Positions 35,537-43,904 of a stretch of DNA of 64,000 bases are shown one piece after another. Each line of letters begins with the position of its first letter. Position 1 is the stretch's first letter. A program made the position numbers and the translations under genes. This DNA comes from DASXKD01 sp963734725 (GTDB taxonomy: Bacteria; Actinomycetota; Actinomycetes; Streptosporangiales; Streptosporangiaceae): positions 434,001 to 498,000 of the forward strand of contig CAVTIX010000009.1 in NCBI GenBank assembly GCA_963734725.1. The letters are read 5' to 3'. The notes beneath the pieces were generated by a model, which worked only from the letters and a program-made list of their open reading frames with translations, was not told the origin of the DNA and did no database searches.

Positions 35537-36148
35537 TCACGCCCGGCGCTTGGCCCGGCGGCGCAACTCGGCCCACAGGTCCCCGGCCTCGCGGTCAAGT
35601 TCGGCCAGGGAGCCGGAGTTGTCCACGACGATGGTGGCGACCGCCAGCCGTTCCTCCCTGGTGGCCTGCGCGCGCATCCGCGCCTCGGCCTGCTCCGCGG
35701 TCATCCCGCGTTCCTTGGAAAGCCGCTCCGCCTGCGCCCGCGGCGGCACGTTGACCACGACGACCTCGTCGAAGTTGCCCGCGAGGTGGTTCTCGGCGAG
35801 CAGTGGGATGTCGTGCACCACGATCGCTGCGTCGCCCGCGGCCTGCTCCAGTTCCTGCATCCGCCGGCCGACCAGGGGGTGCACGATGGCGTTCAGCTTC
35901 GCGCGCAGCGATGCGTCGGCGAAGACCATCTCACCCAGCCGCTCGCGGTCCAGGCCGCCGTCCGGGGCGAGCACGGCGTCGCCGAACGCGGCGGCGACCT
36001 CCGCAAGTCCAGGCGTGCCGGGCGCCACTACCTCCCTGGCCACCTGGTCAGCGTCGATGACAATGGCGCCGTAGGACTGCAGCCGCCGGGACACCTCGCT
36101 CTTGCCCGCGCCGATCCCGCCGGTGAGCCCGACCCTGAGCGAAGACAC
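35537..36148 (-). CDS. coaE: Dephospho-CoA kinase
   Basis: 203 residues. It performs the last step of coenzyme A synthesis. P-loop GGIGAGKS (10-17), VIDADQVAREVV and HPLVGRRM, and the lid region RLSKERGMTAEQAEARMRAQ are family marks. Start GTG 36148 gives the standard N-terminus LRVGLTGGIGAGKS; the much longer open frame is read-through. The order rpsA-coaE-uvrB is conserved in mycobacteria and streptomycetes. Confidence 0.95.
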   Translation of the reverse strand: MSSLRVGLTGGIGAGKSEVSRRLQSYGAIVIDADQVAREVVAPGTPGLAEVAAAFGDAVLAPDGGLDRERLGEMVFADASLRAKLNAIVHPLVGRRMQELEQAAGDAAIVVHDIPLLAENHLAGNFDEVVVVNVPPRAQAERLSKERGMTAEQAEARMRAQATREERLAVATIVVDNSGSLAELDREAGDLWAELRRRAKRRA

Positions 36149-36202
36149 GCCAGCCAGGCTAGGGCATCGCCGACGGCGCCGGGGCGATGTGGCGGCGAAC
36201 AC

Positions 36203-36230
36203 CGGCCAGGCAGCGCGGGCTGCCTGGCCG
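36203..36230 (-). terminator. Terminator hairpin after rpsA
   Basis: CGGCCAGGCAGC and GCTGCCTGGCCG form a perfect 12-bp stem with a four-base loop, starting 11 bases past the rpsA stop. It lacks a U-tract, as many actinobacterial terminators do. Confidence 0.6.
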
Positions 36231-36240
36231 ACGCACGTGG

Positions 36241-37740
36241 TTAGCTCTGGCCGGACAGCTTGTCGCGGAGCGCAGCGAGGGCCTCGTCGGACGCCAGCGC
36301 GCCGCCGGGCGCCTCGCTGTCGCCGTGTGAGGACGACGAGCGCGCCGCCTCCTGGCCGCGGCCCTCGCCGGAGTCGGCCCCTTCGCCGCCCTCGCCCTCG
36401 GCGGCCTTGTTGCGTGCCTCGGTGACCTGGCGCCGGTGCGCCTCGAACCGGGACCGCGCCTCGGCGTACTGCTGCTCCCACTCTTCGCGCTGGGTCTCGT
36501 AGCCTTCGAGCCATTCGCCGGTCTCGGAGTCGAAGCCGTCGGGGTAGACGTAGTTGCCCTGCTCGTCGTAGGTGGCCGGCATGCCGTACAGGGTCGGGTC
36601 GAATTCGTCGCCGACGGCCTCGCCGATCGTGCCCTCGTTGGCCTGCTTGAGCGACAGGCTGATCCGCCGCCGGTCCAGATCGATGTCGATGATCTTGACG
36701 AAAATCTCGTCGCCGACCTGGACGACCTGCTCGGGGATCTCCACGTGCCGGTCGGCCAGCTCGGAGATGTGGACCAGGCCCTCGATGCCCTCCTCGACCC
36801 GGACGAACGCGCCGAACGGCACCAGCTTGGTGACCCGGCCGGGAACGACCTGGCCGATCTGGTGCGTCCGGGCGAACTGCTGCCACGGGTCTTCCTGGGT
36901 GGACTTCAGCGACAGCGAGACCCGCTCGCGGTCCAGGTCCACGTCCAGCACCTCGACGGTGACCTCCTGGCCCACCTCGACTACCTCGCCGGGGTGGTCG
37001 ATGTGCTTCCAGGACAGCTCCGATACGTGCACCAGGCCGTCCACGCCGCCCAGGTCCACGAACGCGCCGAAGTTCACGATCGAGGAGACCACGCCCTTGC
37101 GGATCTGGCCCTTCTGCAGCGTGTGCAGGAAGTTCTGCCGGACCTCGGACTGGGTCTGCTCCAGCCAGGCGCGCCGGGACAGCACCACGTTGTTGCGGTT
37201 CTTGTCCAGCTCGATGATCTTCGCCTCGATCTGCCTGCCCACGTACGGCTGCAGGTCGCGCACCCGGCGCATCTCCACCAGCGAGGCCGGCAGGAACCCG
37301 CGCAGCCCGATGTCAAGGATCAGGCCGCCCTTGACGACCTCTATCACCGTGCCGGTGACGACGCCGTCCTCATCCTTGATCTTCTCGATCGTGCCCCAGG
37401 CGCGCTCGTACTGAGCCCGCTTCTTGGACAGGATGAGGCGTCCTTCCTTGTCCTCCTTCTGCAGGACCAGGGCCTCGATGTGCTCACCGGTCTTGACAAC
37501 GTCATGAGGGTCGACATCGTGCTTGATCGACAGCTCACGAGAGGGGATCACGCCCTCGGTCTTGTAGCCGATATCGAGCAAGACCTCGTCTCGATCGACC
37601 TTGACGACTGTCCCTTCGACAATGTCGCCGTCGTTGAAGTACTTGATGGTCTCGTCGATCGCGGCGAGGAAGGCCTCCTGCGACCCGATGTCGTTAACCG
37701 CCACCTTGGGTGTCGGACTGGCCTGCGTGCTGCTCGTCAT
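36241..37740 (-). CDS. rpsA: 30S ribosomal protein S1
   Basis: 499 residues with four S1 RNA-binding repeats: GDIVEGTVVKVDRDEVLLDIGYKTEG (about 29-54), GVVTGTVIEVVKGGLILDIGLRGFLP, GQIRKGVVSSIVNFGAFVDLGGVDGLVH and GQVVPGRVTKLVPFGAFVRVEEGIEGLVH, each written here only by its core. Four repeats and an acidic, glutamate-rich C-terminal tail fit the actinobacterial form. ATG 37740 has GGAG upstream. A clear sigma-70-type promoter lies about 180 bases upstream. Confidence 0.97.
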   Translation of the reverse strand: MTSSTQASPTPKVAVNDIGSQEAFLAAIDETIKYFNDGDIVEGTVVKVDRDEVLLDIGYKTEGVIPSRELSIKHDVDPHDVVKTGEHIEALVLQKEDKEGRLILSKKRAQYERAWGTIEKIKDEDGVVTGTVIEVVKGGLILDIGLRGFLPASLVEMRRVRDLQPYVGRQIEAKIIELDKNRNNVVLSRRAWLEQTQSEVRQNFLHTLQKGQIRKGVVSSIVNFGAFVDLGGVDGLVHVSELSWKHIDHPGEVVEVGQEVTVEVLDVDLDRERVSLSLKSTQEDPWQQFARTHQIGQVVPGRVTKLVPFGAFVRVEEGIEGLVHISELADRHVEIPEQVVQVGDEIFVKIIDIDLDRRRISLSLKQANEGTIGEAVGDEFDPTLYGMPATYDEQGNYVYPDGFDSETGEWLEGYETQREEWEQQYAEARSRFEAHRRQVTEARNKAAEGEGGEGADSGEGRGQEAARSSSSHGDSEAPGGALASDEALAALRDKLSGQS

Positions 37741-37919
37741 GTGGGGATTGGCTCCGGCGGACACAATGTAGTTGGGCGCGCTCTACCGCCAGCCCCCTCG
37801 GTTAGGGCCAACAGGTGCACTGGATTTGCCTGGCCGACCTGACCAGCCACGACGACCCAACGGGCTGACGCGACTGTGCCTGGCCATGGCGGACTGCACC
37901 AGAACACGGCGCGTCGTTC

Positions 37920-37948
37920 AGAATATGAGAGCCGCGCCAACGGGTCAA
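37920..37948 (-). promoter_or_regulatory. Sigma-70-type promoter of rpsA
   Basis: TTGACC (37943-37948) and TATTCT (37920-37925) on the minus strand are separated by exactly 17 bases, the best housekeeping promoter in the window. Transcription would start near 37913, giving a 5' leader of about 170 bases before the rpsA ATG. The leader is the rest of this polA-rpsA gap. Confidence 0.75.
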
Positions 37949-37982
37949 TCCGAGCCACCAAACCGTGACCCAGCGCGGTGTC

Positions 37983-40773
37983 CTAGTGGCCTGCTTCCTC
38001 CCAGCTGCGGCCGGTGCCGAAGGACACCTCCAGCGGCACGCTGAGCTGGAATGCGCCGCACATGCGCGTGGTCACCAGCGCGCGCAGGTCGTCCAGCTCA
38101 CCGTGCGCGACCTCGAAGACCAGCTCGTCGTGGACCTGCAACAGCATCCGCGAGCCCGCGCCCTCCTCTCGCAGCGCCCGGTCCACGTCCAGCATCGCGA
38201 CCTTGATGATGTCCGCGGCGGAGCCCTGGATCGGTGCGTTGAGAGCCATGCGCTCGGCCATGTCCCGGCGCTGCCGGTTGTCGGAGGTGAGGTCCGGCAG
38301 GTACCTGCGACGGCCGAGCATCGTCTCGGTGTAGCCGTCCCTCCGGGCCCGGGCGACCACCTCGTGCAGGTAGTCGCGCACCCGTCCGAATTGTTCGAAG
38401 TACCCGTCCATCAGCGCGCGCGCTTCGTCCGGGGTCACCCTCAGCCCCTGGGACAGCCCGTACGCGGACAGGCCGTAGGCGAGGCCGTAGTTCATCACCT
38501 TGATCCGGTTGCGCAGATCCCCGGTGATGTCCTCCGGGGGCAGCCCGAACACCCGCGACGCGGTTGCCGCGTGGAAGTCGTGCCCGGATCCAAACGCCTC
38601 CATCAGCGCCTCATCGCCGGACAGATGCGCCATGATGCGCAGCTCGATCTGGCTGTAGTCGGCGGTGAGCAGGCACTCGTAGGCGTCGCCGACGATGAAC
38701 CCGCGCCGGATCCGGCGGCCCTCCTCGGTCCGGATCGGGATGTTCTGCAGGTTCGGGTCGGTCGAGGAGAGGCGCCCGGTCGCGGCGATCGTCTGGTTGT
38801 AGGTCGTGTGGATGCGCCCGTCCTCGTCGGCCATCGGGATCAGCGAGTCCACGATGCTCTTGAGCTTGGCGACGTCCCGGTGGCGCAGCAGGTGCTCCAG
38901 CACCGGGTGGCCGGTCTGGGCCAGCAGCCCGGTGAGCGCCTCGGAGTCGGTGGTGTACCCGGTCTTGATCCGCTTGGTCTTGGGCAGGCCAAGCTCGTTG
39001 AACAGGATCTCTTGCAGTTGCTTGGGTGAGCCCAGGTTGAACTCACGCCCGATGAGCGCGTACGCGCCCTGCTCGGCCGCCTTGACTTCCCCGCCGAGCG
39101 TCGCCGACATGGCGACGAAGTGGTCGGTGTCAGCGGCGATGCCGGCCCGCTCCATCCGAGCCAGGACGTCCACCAGCGGCAGCTCCACCTCGTGCAGCAG
39201 CCGGGTGGCTCCGCGCCGCTCCAGGTCGGCGTCAAGCGCCGTGGCGAGCTCCTCGGTCGCCTTGGCCTGCCACACCAGGGCGGTCGCGGACGCTATCGCG
39301 GCCTCCTCGTCGCTTTGTTCGCCGGCGAGGTCGAGCGCGAGCTGGCCGGTGGTCTCCTCGCCGCCGCCGGCCAGTTCCTTATGCAGGTATCGCAGGCTCA
39401 GGTCGGCCAGGTCGAACGAGCGCTGCCCGGGCAGGGCAAGGTAGGCGGCGAGCGCGGTGTCGCTGGTCACCCCGGCCAGTTCCAGGCCCCTGGCCGCCAG
39501 CGCGTGCATCGGCCCCTTGGCGTCATGCAGTGCCTTCGGCCGCTTTGGGTCGGCGAGCCAGGCGGCCAGCGCCGCCTCGTCCTGCTCGGTCAGGGCCGCC
39601 GGGTCGAGGTAGGCGCCGGCGCCGTCGGCGGCCGCGATGGCGAGCGCGCTCAGCGTGCCGGTGCCACGCCCCCAGCTCCCCCGCACGGCCAGGCCGGCCC
39701 GGTCCGTTCCGGTCCCGTGCTCCTCCAGCCATTGCGCTACCTCATCGGGGCCAGGCCGGGTGACCTCCACGTCGAAGCCGGCCTGAGCCTCGCTGGGCGG
39801 GGCCTGCTGGCCCGCGGCGGCGCCTGCGATGCCGTCCGGCAGCGTCGCGTACAGCCGGTCGCGGAGGATCTGGAACTCGAGCGTGTCGAACAGCTGGTGG
39901 ATCTGCTCCCGGTCCCAGGGGGCGGGCCGCAGGTCCTGCGGGCCGGACTCCAGCGGCACGTCCCTGGCGAGCTCGGTGAGCTGCCGGTTGCGCAGGACGT
40001 CACCCAAGTGCTCGCGGAGCTTGTCGCCCGCCTTGCCCTTGACCTCGTTCAACCCGGTTGACAAGCTCGCCCAGCGAGCCGAATTCGGCGATCCACTTGG
40101 CCGCGGTCTTTTCCCCCACGCCGGGGATGTTCGGCAGGTTGTCGCTGGGGTCGCCGCGGATCGCGGCGAAGTCCGGGTACTGGGCAGGCGTGAGGCCGTA
40201 CTTGGCGACGACCGCCTCCGGGGTGAACCGGGTCATCTCGCTGATGCCGCGCCGGGTCATCAGCGCAGTGACCTGGGGGCTAACGAGCTGCAGCACGTCG
40301 CGGTCGCCGGTGACGATGAGCACGTCCATGCCAGCCTCGACGGCCTGGGCGGCGAGCGTGGCGATGATGTCGTCCGCCTCGTAGCCCGGCACCGACAGCC
40401 GGGCGATGCCCAGCGCGTCGAGCACCTCAAAGATCAGGGGGAGCTGACTGCGGAAGTCGGCGGGGGTTTCCCTCCGATTGGCCTTGTACTCGACGTACTG
40501 CTCGTGCCGGAACGTCGGCTCGCCCCGGTCGAACGCCACCGCCACGTGGGTGGGCTGCTCGTCCTGCAGCATTTTGATGAGCATGGAGGTGAAGCCGTAA
40601 ACGGCGTTGGTCGGCTGCCCGGTGGTGGTGGCGAGGTCCGGGGGCAGCGCGAAGAAGGCCCGGTAAGCGAGGGAGTGCCCGTCCAGCAGCAGGAGCCGGC
40701 CGTGCGGGCCATCCTGCGATCGTCCGGCCTGGTCTTTTGCCGCTGAGTTTGATCCGGCCGACGTTGTCACCAC
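37983..40773 (-). CDS. polA: DNA polymerase I, interrupted by an apparent 1-base insertion
   Basis: The 5' frame (40773 to about 40055) encodes the 5'-3' exonuclease domain (LLLLDGHSLAYRAFFALP, GYEADDIIATLA, GDRDVLQLVSP, RGDPSDNLPNIPGVGEKTA). The next frame holds the linker, the degenerate 3'-5' exonuclease region and the polymerase domain, with motif A SQIELRIMAHLSGD, motif B VMNYGLAYGLSAYGLSQG and motif C LLQVHDELVFE. The frames meet at CGGGTTGAAC; removing one G near 40053 gives the expected ELVNRLNEVKGKAGDKL. Being normally important, polA is unlikely to be truly dead, so an assembly error is suspected. Confidence 0.92.
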
Positions 40774-40812
40774 GCAGGAAGTCTAGTGCGCGGTCACGAC
40801 ATTGGCCGGGTT

Positions 40813-40844
40813 CCCGGGCAGGCCCCGGCCGGGGCCTGCCCGGG
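40813..40844. repeat. 32-base perfect palindrome
   Basis: Two 16-base arms (CCCGGGCAGGCCCCGG and its exact complement) meet with no spacer. The element lies between the polA start and the end of the aldose epimerase gene. It may help end epimerase transcription before polA, or act as a binding site. Confidence 0.6.
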
Positions 40845-40861
40845 AGGCAGGTCAAGACCCG

Positions 40862-40887
40862 CTCCGCCGCCGGGCACAGCGGCGGAG
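40862..40887 (-). terminator. Hairpin after the aldose epimerase gene
   Basis: CTCCGCCGC and GCGGCGGAG pair with an eight-base loop, starting 13 bases beyond the stop codon. The 32-base palindrome follows 18 bases further on. Confidence 0.5.
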
Positions 40888-40900
40888 GGACCCGCGACGG

Positions 40901-42265
40901 CTACTTAGTGCCGAACGCGTAGATCGTTGTTGTGTTGAAGGTCTTTCCTGCCTTCAGAGTGGTGGACGGGAAATTCGGCTGGTTCGGCGAGTTCGGGAAG
41001 TGCTGGGTCTCGAACGTGTAACCCGCGGTCTGCCGGTAGGTGTGGCCGCTGATGCCGACCAGGTGCCCATCGAGGAAGTTGCCGGAGTAGAACTGGACAC
41101 CCGGCTCATCGGTCCACACGGTGAGCAAGCGCCCGCTGGCGGGGTCCAAAGCCTGGGCGGCGAACCGGAGCCCGGCAAACGTTGGGCCGCTCTTGTTCAG
41201 CACCCAGTTGTGGTCGTAGCCGTGCGCGAGAACCAGCTGATCGCCCTGGGGCGCGCTCGCGTCGCCGATCCGCTCACCGATCGTGTGGAAGGAGGTGAAG
41301 TCGAACGGCGTGCCTGCCACTCCCACGATCTGGCCGGTCGGGATCAGGTTGGCGTCGGTCGGCGTGAAGGAGTCGGCATTGATGCGGACCTTCTGGGCGT
41401 AGGCCGGCCCGGAGGCCTCCCCCGCCAGGTTGAAGTAGGTGTGGTTGGTCAGGTTGATAACGGTCGACAGCTTCGCGTCGTCGTTGTGTGCCGAGTAATG
41501 GATCCAGAGGCGGTTGCCCTGGTCGAGTGCGTAGGTGATCGATGTGGTGACCTGGCCAGGGAAGCCGGTGCATGTCGTGGGCGGGTTGGCGGGGATCGAG
41601 CAGTTGGGCTCATAGACCTTCGTGCCCGCCAGCAGGCCGCTGCCCTCGTCACCATTGGGGGAGACCAGGGTCATCGTCAGCGAGACGCGGCCGTGCCTGG
41701 CTGCCGTGGTGGGGTTTTGCCAGACGCGGTTACCCCAGCCGACGAACCCGCCGTGCAGGGTGTTGGGCCCGTTGTTGACCGGCAGCGTGTAGGTCTGCCC
41801 TTGCAGCTTGAACGAGCCGCCGCCGATTCTGTTGGCGTACCGGCCGATAGTCTCACCGAAGTAAGGACCGCCGGTATTCGGCGATGTCGGCGGCGGGCTG
41901 ACCAGGTTCACGTAGTCGGCCAGGGTCTTGAAGCCCAGCGCGACGTCGGCCGGGTGACCGTGGCGGTCGGGGACAGTGATCGACTGTACCGTGGCGCCGT
42001 ATGTCATGACCCTGACCTGCATGCAGTTGCTGTTGGTCATGGTGTAGCGGAAGACCGTCTGATCGCCGCCGTACGGCCCCGAGTTCGCGGTGCCGAAGTT
42101 CTCCTTGGTGATAGACGTGTGGCAGTGCCAGTGGCGCGCCGATGACGCGGGTGACGCGGCTGCGCTGGCCGCCGTGACCAGCCCACCCGTACCGATCGCG
42201 AGAACCGCGGCCACCCCAGCGCCCAGTGTGTACCGGGCCGGCCCGTTCCTCAGCTGGATACCCAT
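40901..42265 (-). CDS. Secreted aldose 1-epimerase (galactose mutarotase family)
   Basis: 454 residues. An N-terminal signal peptide is clear (basic start, hydrophobic core LGAGVAAVLAIGTGGLV, then AASAAASPASSA). The mature part is a galactose-mutarotase beta-sandwich: MTYGATVQSITVPDRHG, GETIGRYANRIGGGSF, NTLHGGFVGWGNRVW, the catalytic histidine in NLTNHTYFNLAG and the catalytic glutamate in DEPGVQFYSGNF. It would interconvert anomers of sugars outside the cell. ATG 42265 has AGGAG five bases upstream. A LacI-type operator overlaps the promoter. The symbol galM is withheld because secreted paralogues may act on other sugars. Confidence 0.9.
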   Translation of the reverse strand: MGIQLRNGPARYTLGAGVAAVLAIGTGGLVTAASAAASPASSARHWHCHTSITKENFGTANSGPYGGDQTVFRYTMTNSNCMQVRVMTYGATVQSITVPDRHGHPADVALGFKTLADYVNLVSPPPTSPNTGGPYFGETIGRYANRIGGGSFKLQGQTYTLPVNNGPNTLHGGFVGWGNRVWQNPTTAARHGRVSLTMTLVSPNGDEGSGLLAGTKVYEPNCSIPANPPTTCTGFPGQVTTSITYALDQGNRLWIHYSAHNDDAKLSTVINLTNHTYFNLAGEASGPAYAQKVRINADSFTPTDANLIPTGQIVGVAGTPFDFTSFHTIGERIGDASAPQGDQLVLAHGYDHNWVLNKSGPTFAGLRFAAQALDPASGRLLTVWTDEPGVQFYSGNFLDGHLVGISGHTYRQTAGYTFETQHFPNSPNQPNFPSTTLKAGKTFNTTTIYAFGTK

Positions 42266-42331
42266 GATCACTCCTTGCCTCTTCCTGGGAAGACATCGCT
42301 CTTCTGTTGCCTTGACCAGTGCATTCTCGAT

Positions 42332-42343
42332 GTGAGCGCTAAC
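42332..42343. promoter_or_regulatory. LacI-type operator upstream of the aldose epimerase gene
   Basis: GTGAGCGCTAAC is a near-perfect palindrome centred on AGCGCT, the core of many LacI/GalR-family operators. TATACC about ten bases before it (minus strand) looks like the -10 element, so a bound repressor would block initiation. No LacI-family gene is in the window. Confidence 0.55.
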
Positions 42344-42552
42344 ATTTTGGGTATAGACTCGCCTCCCTTGGTCGGATACTCCCCTCGTTGATTCTTGACC
42401 GACTTTGCGCAAATGTCACGCAATAGTGGTAGATCCAGTTGGCTACGGGACGGCGTCGCGGGCGCTCAGCGCATGCTTTGCAGCCTCGGACTCGGCCGCG
42501 CGAAGCGGAGGGTCACGATGGTGGCCAGCGAGATCATGGCCTCGTGGTGACC

Positions 42553-42705
42553 GAGACCGGCCCACACGGGGACATGCAGGCCGAGACCGTCCCGCACGGG
42601 GGACGTACAGGCCGGGAGGCCCGCACGGGGGACGTACAGGCGGGCAGGCCCGCACGGGGGACGTACAGGCCGGGGCGGGCCCGCGCGGGAGACGTCCAGG
42701 TAGTG
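42553..42705 (+). repeat. Tandem array of about 30-bp units, five copies
   Basis: The motif CACGGGGGACGTACAGGCC recurs with starts of ACGTACAGG at 42603, 42632 and 42661 and diverged forms at 42572 and 42692. Spacing is 31, 29, 29 and 31 bases. It fills most of the gap 42266-42771 ahead of the thioesterase. Changing spacing argues against a coding repeat. The rest of the gap holds the epimerase promoter and operator. Confidence 0.75.
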
Positions 42706-42771
42706 GCTTGCGAATGTGGGCCCTTAGTCTTCCCTCAGCGGGCGAGCGCCCCGGACGACGCGGAGGTGACG

Positions 42772-43248
42772 GTGGAACAGGACAGCACGCGGGTCATGGA
42801 GACGTACCTCGCTGCGAGCAAGAACACGCTCGCTGACCGGATGGGGATCGCGATCCGAGAGGCCAGCGCCGAACGCGTCGTGGGCACCATGCCGGTGGCC
42901 GGCAACATCCAGCCGTACGGCCTTCTGCACGGCGGGGCGTCGTGCGTGCTGGCCGAGACCCTGGGATCGCTGGGGTCTGCGCTGCACGGAGGGCCCGACC
43001 GGGTCACCGTGGGCATCGAGATCAACGCGACCCATCACCGCGCCGCCACCACCGGAGAAGTGACTGGCGTCGCGACCCTGCTGCACGGCGGCCGGACCGT
43101 CACAACGTACGAGATCGTAATTTCCGATGCCGCTGGACGGCGGGTCTGCACCTCACGGCTCACCTGCCTGCTCATCGATCGGGTCCCCGGCCAGGCGGGC
43201 GACCGTGCGCCGACCTCGGGTGAACCCCGGCCCCGTGATCAGGCGTAG
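42772..43248 (+). CDS. PaaI-type hotdog-fold thioesterase
   Basis: 158 residues with a single hotdog domain. The family core is QPYGLLHGGASCVLAETLGS, with the active-site region HGG followed by the acidic residue on the helix, and VGIEINATHHRAATTGEV. It probably hydrolyses an aromatic or acyl CoA thioester, but the substrate is unknown. GTG 42772 has GGAGG five bases upstream; a GTG at 42766 overlaps that site. The open frame upstream is only the tandem repeat array. Similar thioesterases neighbour polA and pdtaR in other actinobacteria. Confidence 0.88.
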   Translation: MEQDSTRVMETYLAASKNTLADRMGIAIREASAERVVGTMPVAGNIQPYGLLHGGASCVLAETLGSLGSALHGGPDRVTVGIEINATHHRAATTGEVTGVATLLHGGRTVTTYEIVISDAAGRRVCTSRLTCLLIDRVPGQAGDRAPTSGEPRPRDQA

Positions 43249-43490
43249 CCCAGCGCACCCTGCGTCACCAGGGGAAACCACACATTGCCGGACGTTAACG
43301 GCATTCCGTCCAGGGGAATCTAGATGCCTTTGCGCCGCCGGGCTGACGCTAGCTACGGTGGTGCGAAGAGCCCGGGGCCGGCCGAGTAGAGAACGTGTCG
43401 GCCCGGGGAAGGCCGACACGGCACCAAAGGCGGTCCCGGGCTCCCGAGGCGGCGCGGGCTACTTATCTGGCCTTGAGCCCAACCCTCGTC

Positions 43491-43640
43491 GGGCCCGCCG
43501 TGCTTTCCCGGGCCCCGCCGTGCTTTCCCGGGCCCCGCCGTGCTTTCCCGGGCCCCGCCGTGCTTTCCCGGGCCCCGCCGTGCTTTCCCGGGCCCCGCCG
43601 TGCTGCCCAGGGCCCCGCCTTGCTTCCCGGGGGCCGACTC
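43491..43640. repeat. 20-bp tandem repeat array, five perfect and two degenerate copies
   Basis: TGCTTTCCCGGGCCCCGCCG repeats exactly at 43501, 43521, 43541, 43561 and 43581, then degenerates at 43601 and 43621. A partial unit precedes 43501. Each unit holds CCCGGG next to GGGCCCC. There are no unique spacers, so this is not a CRISPR. Confidence 0.92.
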
Positions 43641-43760
43641 CCGCGCAATCCCCGGACTAGCGCCCCGCCGACCCGCAGCCCTGGTGAAGATGGAAAGTGG
43701 CTGTTGGAGGGTGGCGGGACAAGTCCGAAACATCCCGCAGCCCCGAGGGCCATGACCGCG

Positions 43761-43786
43761 GCTTCTGTTCAGTTATGAACAGAAGC
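43761..43786. terminator. AT-rich perfect inverted repeat in the convergent gap
   Basis: GCTTCTGTTCA and TGAACAGAAGC form an 11-bp stem around loop GTTA. Its position between two converging genes suits a bidirectional terminator. Its low GC compared with the surroundings also suits an operator. Confidence 0.45.
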
Positions 43787-43904
43787 ACGTGATCATGCTG
43801 ATGGCGTACCTGGGACGGCCAGAATCCCATGATCATCACGCAGTATGGGGCTGGCGGGAGGCTGCCGTGTTGCCTGGTGAGCGGCCGAAGCTAGGGCGCG
43901 GGGG

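Larger units (their letters stand above)
43249..43904. other. 656-base convergent gap with repeats and palindromes, no gene seen
   Basis: Between the ends of the thioesterase and the ANTAR regulator. It contains the 20-bp tandem array (43491-43640), an 11-bp-armed inverted repeat (43761-43786) and TGATCA-centred palindromes (43790-43795, 43829-43836). Open frames crossing the array encode only repeats of its translation and are not credible genes. Confidence 0.6.

Noticed and set aside
42439..42771. N-terminal extension of the thioesterase through the tandem array
   Set aside because: The extension is repeat translation only; GTG 42772 has a good ribosome site and gives the normal family length.
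43491..43640. CRISPR array
   Set aside because: Units are directly adjacent without spacers and no cas genes are present.
43395..43778. Repeat-encoded proteins across the 20-bp array
   Set aside because: A 20-base unit shifts frame each copy and the translation is Pro/Gly/Ala filler without start signals.
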